A stretch of DNA of 64,000 bases from Membranipora membranacea (Eukaryota; Bryozoa; Gymnolaemata; Cheilostomatida; Membraniporidae). Position numbers and translations under genes: made by a program. This document shows, piece by piece, positions 61,301 to 64,000 of this stretch. The first letter of the stretch is position 1. Every line of letters begins with the position of its first letter. The notes under the pieces are model-generated. The model made no database searches. It was not told the DNA's origin and worked only from the letters and a program-made list of their open reading frames with translations. The stretch lies in assembly GCA_914767715.1 (NCBI GenBank), contig OU612066.1, positions 8,003,001 through 8,067,000 on the forward strand. The letters run 5' to 3'.

Positions 61301-63860
61301 CCTGAGTTTTTTAAAGTTTCATTGACCACAAAATTGACACAATGTCTTGAAGGATAATCAATTCAATATGAAAACTTATATGGTTCCTTTTATTTTAGGG
61401 ATGTTTGCAACACAGAAACTGCTCAGAGGTGCAAAGAAGATGATCCTGAAGTGATTGAAAATATGCCTGTTGATATGGATCGGATAGTAACCTCTCAAAT
61501 ATGTATCATTTGTCAAAGTGTTAAGAAACTTGCTGGAACAAAATACAAAAAGAAGTACTATGAGTGGCCAAAAAAATCTTCTGCTGGTAAAAATCTCACT
61601 GTGTTGTCAAGCCATGATAATTATGTACCTACTTACAAAGCTTTGTTGTGAAGTGGTTAATTCAAATCTGAAAAGTTGTCTCGTACTCATAGTTGTGATG
61701 ATAATAAAAAGGTGATGTTAGAGGGGATTGTTACCTCGCTTACTTATTTTGTATGATCATTTTCAGAGCGTTTACTTGCAGCAGCAAAATCTCTTCAAGA
61801 TGAGGAGTTATTGAATCTACTTGAGGAAAATGTTGACCATCTGAATGCTGTGACATACCATCAAACCTGCTACCAGACTTATACATCCCATCTTCTGAGC
61901 AAAAGGTTGGGTACTTCGGGCTTCTATTTCAATGACTTCAGCAACATCCGAGTAACATTATCAATGGTCATGATAATATTTGATATAATTTGTTTTACAC
62001 TGTTGACAGTTAGAAAGCTCCATAGGGATAGTTCAGAAAAATATGATAGGACTTTGATACACCTTCAGTCTACCTTCATGGCTTATTAATTTTAGTCACA
62101 GTAATCCTGTGTGGAGTGAACTAGACTCAATTATTGAAAGTGACATCATACAAGGCAAGAAATCTCACGCCATCTCATCACTCCGCCAGAAAATGTGTGG
62201 CAGTTCCAATCTTGTAATCAGGTAATTTTTACTATTTTGGGCCGGTTATTCAAATGGTCAACTTAGTCTTTTCCTGTATACCTAAGGGTTTTAGATTTCT
62301 AACTAAAGATGGTTTTGTAGAATATTTCCACAATTGGCCATGCTATATTTTCGAAACCGCTGCTATGATATTGTTGAGAGATCAATTACTAATTCTTGGA
62401 ACAGAATATTGTCAATATCTTCTTTATTAATTGCAAAAAGAATATAAATTCTAGATATTGATAGATAACAGACTTTTCTCAACATTTGCAGTAATGACAC
62501 AATCACTGCCTATATCAAGGAGCAGTTTCCGGAGCTGAAAATAGCGAGAAAACCTGGTCGCAATGACGAGAAGTTTGTAACTGCTCCACATGTTCAATAA
62601 TGTCCAATCTTCACACAGGATCTTAGGCGTACAAACTGTCTAAGATATCAGGAGTTGCTCAGTAGAATCAAATGGCTGTAGAACAATATTTTATCTCAAA
62701 ATATTAGAGGGATCAGTGTTGGTGCTCAAGCGGGTGTATATTTTCTTCCGACTCCATTATTTATTCAATCATTAGCAAAATGGTTTCTTTTTATAGTTTT
62801 AACAAGAAATTAATTTTTGAACTCAAATCAAGCAGTGTTCCATTGGCAATTTGCAAGTGATTTGCACTAAAACCTTTACGTTTTAATATTTCACTGTCAC
62901 ATGTACTGTGCCCTCAGGAGCTTTTGTAATAATAAGCACTTACTTGCATACGACATGAATGGATGTTATCTTGTATTTTCTAAGTAATAAATCTTAAAAC
63001 AGACACAAAAAGATTATCCTAATTCCTGTTGCAACAAAAAAAAAATCAGTGATAACAAATCCAATACCCTCACTTCCTTTTCAACTCATTTGATGTTCAC
63101 TTCAATCTTGAATTCATCTTGCATTTACCCGGTTGTTGTTTTTAATAATTTTTCTATGTTGTAGACGGCAAGTGCTAATAAAGTTCCACCCGGTCGTAGT
63201 CCACCCTCACAGCCTCCGACCACCCAGGCACAGCCACAGACAGCTCAGGCACAGCCACAGAGGATAGCTCAGATGTTGGCACAGCCCGTAAACAATCAAA
63301 CTAAAACCGCAACGACCTCTAGACCCTCTGCGTCAGCCAGTACTGAGGTAGTAGACCTAACAGCAGAAGAAGACCAGCAGGAAAAGAAGCAGCGATCTCC
63401 TATTCGCAATGGCGTAGTCATACCTACTGGCCCACTCAAACCAGGTATATGTCCTAACATCACGATATACTGTTTAGTTCTAAATTGCTATTGTGAATTT
63501 CAGTTTGTCTTCAGACACCAAACCCTTGTTTGCAACTAGTGATCACTGATCATTGCTACAACAAACTTGTGGCCAAAGCTTTCTTCTTATGGAATGTGGT
63601 TGGTGGGGCTGATAACGAAATGAGAGTAACCTTAGTAACCGAAAACGGACAAATCATAACTTTGATGATGTATGTTTATGGCAATTATTGTTCAATATTT
63701 CTCTATTGAACAAAACCATTGATACTTGCAGTGAATAATACTCCGTTCAAATCGAAGGCACTTCACCCAGCTCCTCTACCTCCCTGCCCGCTGACAGGAA
63801 AACCAGGTCACCTCATGAAGCCTTCCTGTCCTACACTCGATCTCAGTGCTAAAGAAGATG
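52367..63860 (+). CDS. ATF7IP: ATF7IP/MCAF1-like chromatin factor, 3' end outside window
   Basis: Exons: 52367-52685, 52987-54051, 55196-55410, 55603-55710, 55847-56071, 56616-56804, optionally 57828-57938, 58085-58198 and 58349-58456, then 63165-63444 and 63732-63860, after which a donor leads out of the window. ATF7IP partners the H3K9 methyltransferase SETDB1 and MBD1 in nuclear silencing. The N-terminal half is acidic and disordered, with a SUMO-interacting-type VVDL at residues 58-61 and basic KKPR and KRRK patches. Exons 5-6 encode a Lys/Glu/Leu-rich coiled coil. The 63165 exon has a second SIM, EVVDLTAEED, where vertebrate ATF7IP has VIDLT. The last exon has the family LHPAPLP block that precedes the FN3 domain, which should lie to the right. 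Recognition rests on the C-terminal exons; the N-terminal ones are joined to them by phase and context. Confidence 0.78.
56168..56394. mobile_element. MITE copy 2 (227 bp, G6-ended TIRs)
   Basis: It has the same ends as the element at 8769-9014 (GGGGGGTCTTTCAATTAG and its complement) and similar internal GATCGCTCACTCA-type blocks, with several small deletions and substitutions relative to copy 1. It lies in the ATF7IP intron between 56072 and 56615. Confidence 0.85.
57828..58456 (+). CDS. Three duplicated symmetric exons in the ATF7IP locus
   Basis: Exons 57828-57938 (37 codons), 58085-58198 (38) and 58349-58456 (36) all begin and end in phase 0. Their peptides share a plan: a charged start, K(E/K)C in the middle (VVVKECV, SVTKECDEQ, DAKKCID), a Pro-rich stretch (PLQPVSQL, PPGPQLA, PKPIPAA), and an end in (S)RK or VRK. 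They look like tandem copies of one small exon. Being frame-neutral they can be included or skipped freely, either in ATF7IP or in transcripts that continue into the zinc-module exons. No known domain recognised. Confidence 0.6.
59115..62600 (+). CDS. Protein with three CxxC...HxxC modules, 3' part of a transcript
   Basis: Exons 59115-59232, 59461-59596, 59895-60057, 60321-60477, 60946-61057, 61399-61586, 61767-61905, 62096-62221 and 62492-62600 join in frame to 415 codons and a TAA. Each module starts with CxxC (CIFC, CVVC, CIIC) and ends about 45-55 residues later with HxxC (HRCC, HSKC, HQTC), a likely zinc ligand set. In all three a phase-1 intron separates the two halves. The C-terminus (SDIIQGKKSHAISSLRQKM, then SNDTITAYIKEQFP) resembles a multi-copy family I recall from several invertebrate genomes, of unknown function. 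The true 5' end is unclear: no in-frame start codon precedes 59115, so it probably follows the phase-0 exons to its left. An alternative acceptor after 59110 would need phase 2. AATAAA at 62986-62991 would end this transcript before the next ATF7IP exon. Confidence 0.7.
61133..61202 (+). other. Frame-breaking cassette or decayed exon
   Basis: QQQAVLLNDDINAILKNLKR here is a clear copy of FAVNLFNDDIDAVQKRLKR in exon 59895-60057 and occupies the same place after module 2. It accepts phase 2 correctly but its donor leaves phase 0, while the next exon (61399) needs phase 2, so including it causes an early stop. Skipping it keeps frame. If not spliced at its 3' end it reads to TAG at 61219-61221. 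Confidence 0.55.
62986..62991 (+). terminator. Poly(A) signal after the zinc-module exons
   Basis: AATAAA 386 bases after the TAA at 62600 and 174 bases before the next ATF7IP exon at 63165, so zinc-module transcripts could terminate inside the ATF7IP locus. Confidence 0.5.
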
Positions 63861-64000
63861 GTCAGTTCATTACATTAACAACTTCAAATCTAAATACATT
63901 ATTGTTCTTTGGTCTGAGAAAACAATCCGGACAACAGAATTATAATATGGATTTTGTTTCATGAAATTCTTGGAGAGAAAGATCTCGACTATTTAGTGCA

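Overview
The window is nuclear DNA of a non-vertebrate animal. It is AT-rich, and its genes are split into many short exons by GT-AG introns of a few hundred to a few thousand bases. It carries metazoan families: a somatostatin/allatostatin-C type GPCR, BLOC1S2, mitochondrial OGDH, UPF0728/C10orf53 and ATF7IP. There are no operons, prokaryotic promoters or CRISPR arrays. I cannot name the phylum from the sequence alone; a marine invertebrate is the likeliest source. All exon models below were built by hand from reading frame, splice sites and codon-phase continuity, and every junction listed keeps the frame unless stated.

Layout. 1-3459: no protein gene; a tRNA-like SINE head on the minus strand and small repeats. 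3508-4668 (+): intronless-ORF neuropeptide-type GPCR. 6276-16728 (-): complete four-exon BLOC1S2. Its 8.5 kb second intron hosts, on the opposite strand, two tandem paralogous genes (10269-12694 and 13691-15770) for type I membrane proteins with an NHL-like propeller ectodomain and a tyrosine-motif tail. 17585-17597: a perfect RFX-type X-box upstream of 18516-28528 (+), a 15-exon, 944-aa protein made of eight degenerate EF-hand-like units, probably ciliary. 31369-45062 (+): complete 19-exon 2-oxoglutarate dehydrogenase E1 (1015 aa). 45848-47049 (-): complete UPF0728 protein (93 aa), tail-to-tail with OGDH. 48154-49266 (+): a 184-aa polytopic membrane protein. 52367 to the right edge (+): an ATF7IP/MCAF1-like chromatin factor, cut by the window before its expected C-terminal fibronectin-III domain. 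Inside its locus, 59115-62600 (+) encodes three tandem CxxC...HxxC modules with its own stop and poly(A) signal.

How they relate. Most are unrelated housekeeping or signalling genes. The two propeller receptors look like one local duplication unit living in a host intron. One carries a YxxI-x6-YxxI (ITAM-like) tail, the other a shortened version, so they may be a receptor pair that signals through SH2 proteins. OGDH next to UPF0728 repeats a convergent arrangement I remember for human OGDHL and C10orf53. The ATF7IP locus appears able to yield either the normal SUMO-interacting/FN3 protein or, by splicing into the zinc-module exons, a truncated fusion.

Mobile and repeat DNA: two copies of a G6-ended MITE (8769-9014, 56168-56394), a 35-bp perfect inverted repeat, a long palindrome, several poly-G runs and small tandem repeats.
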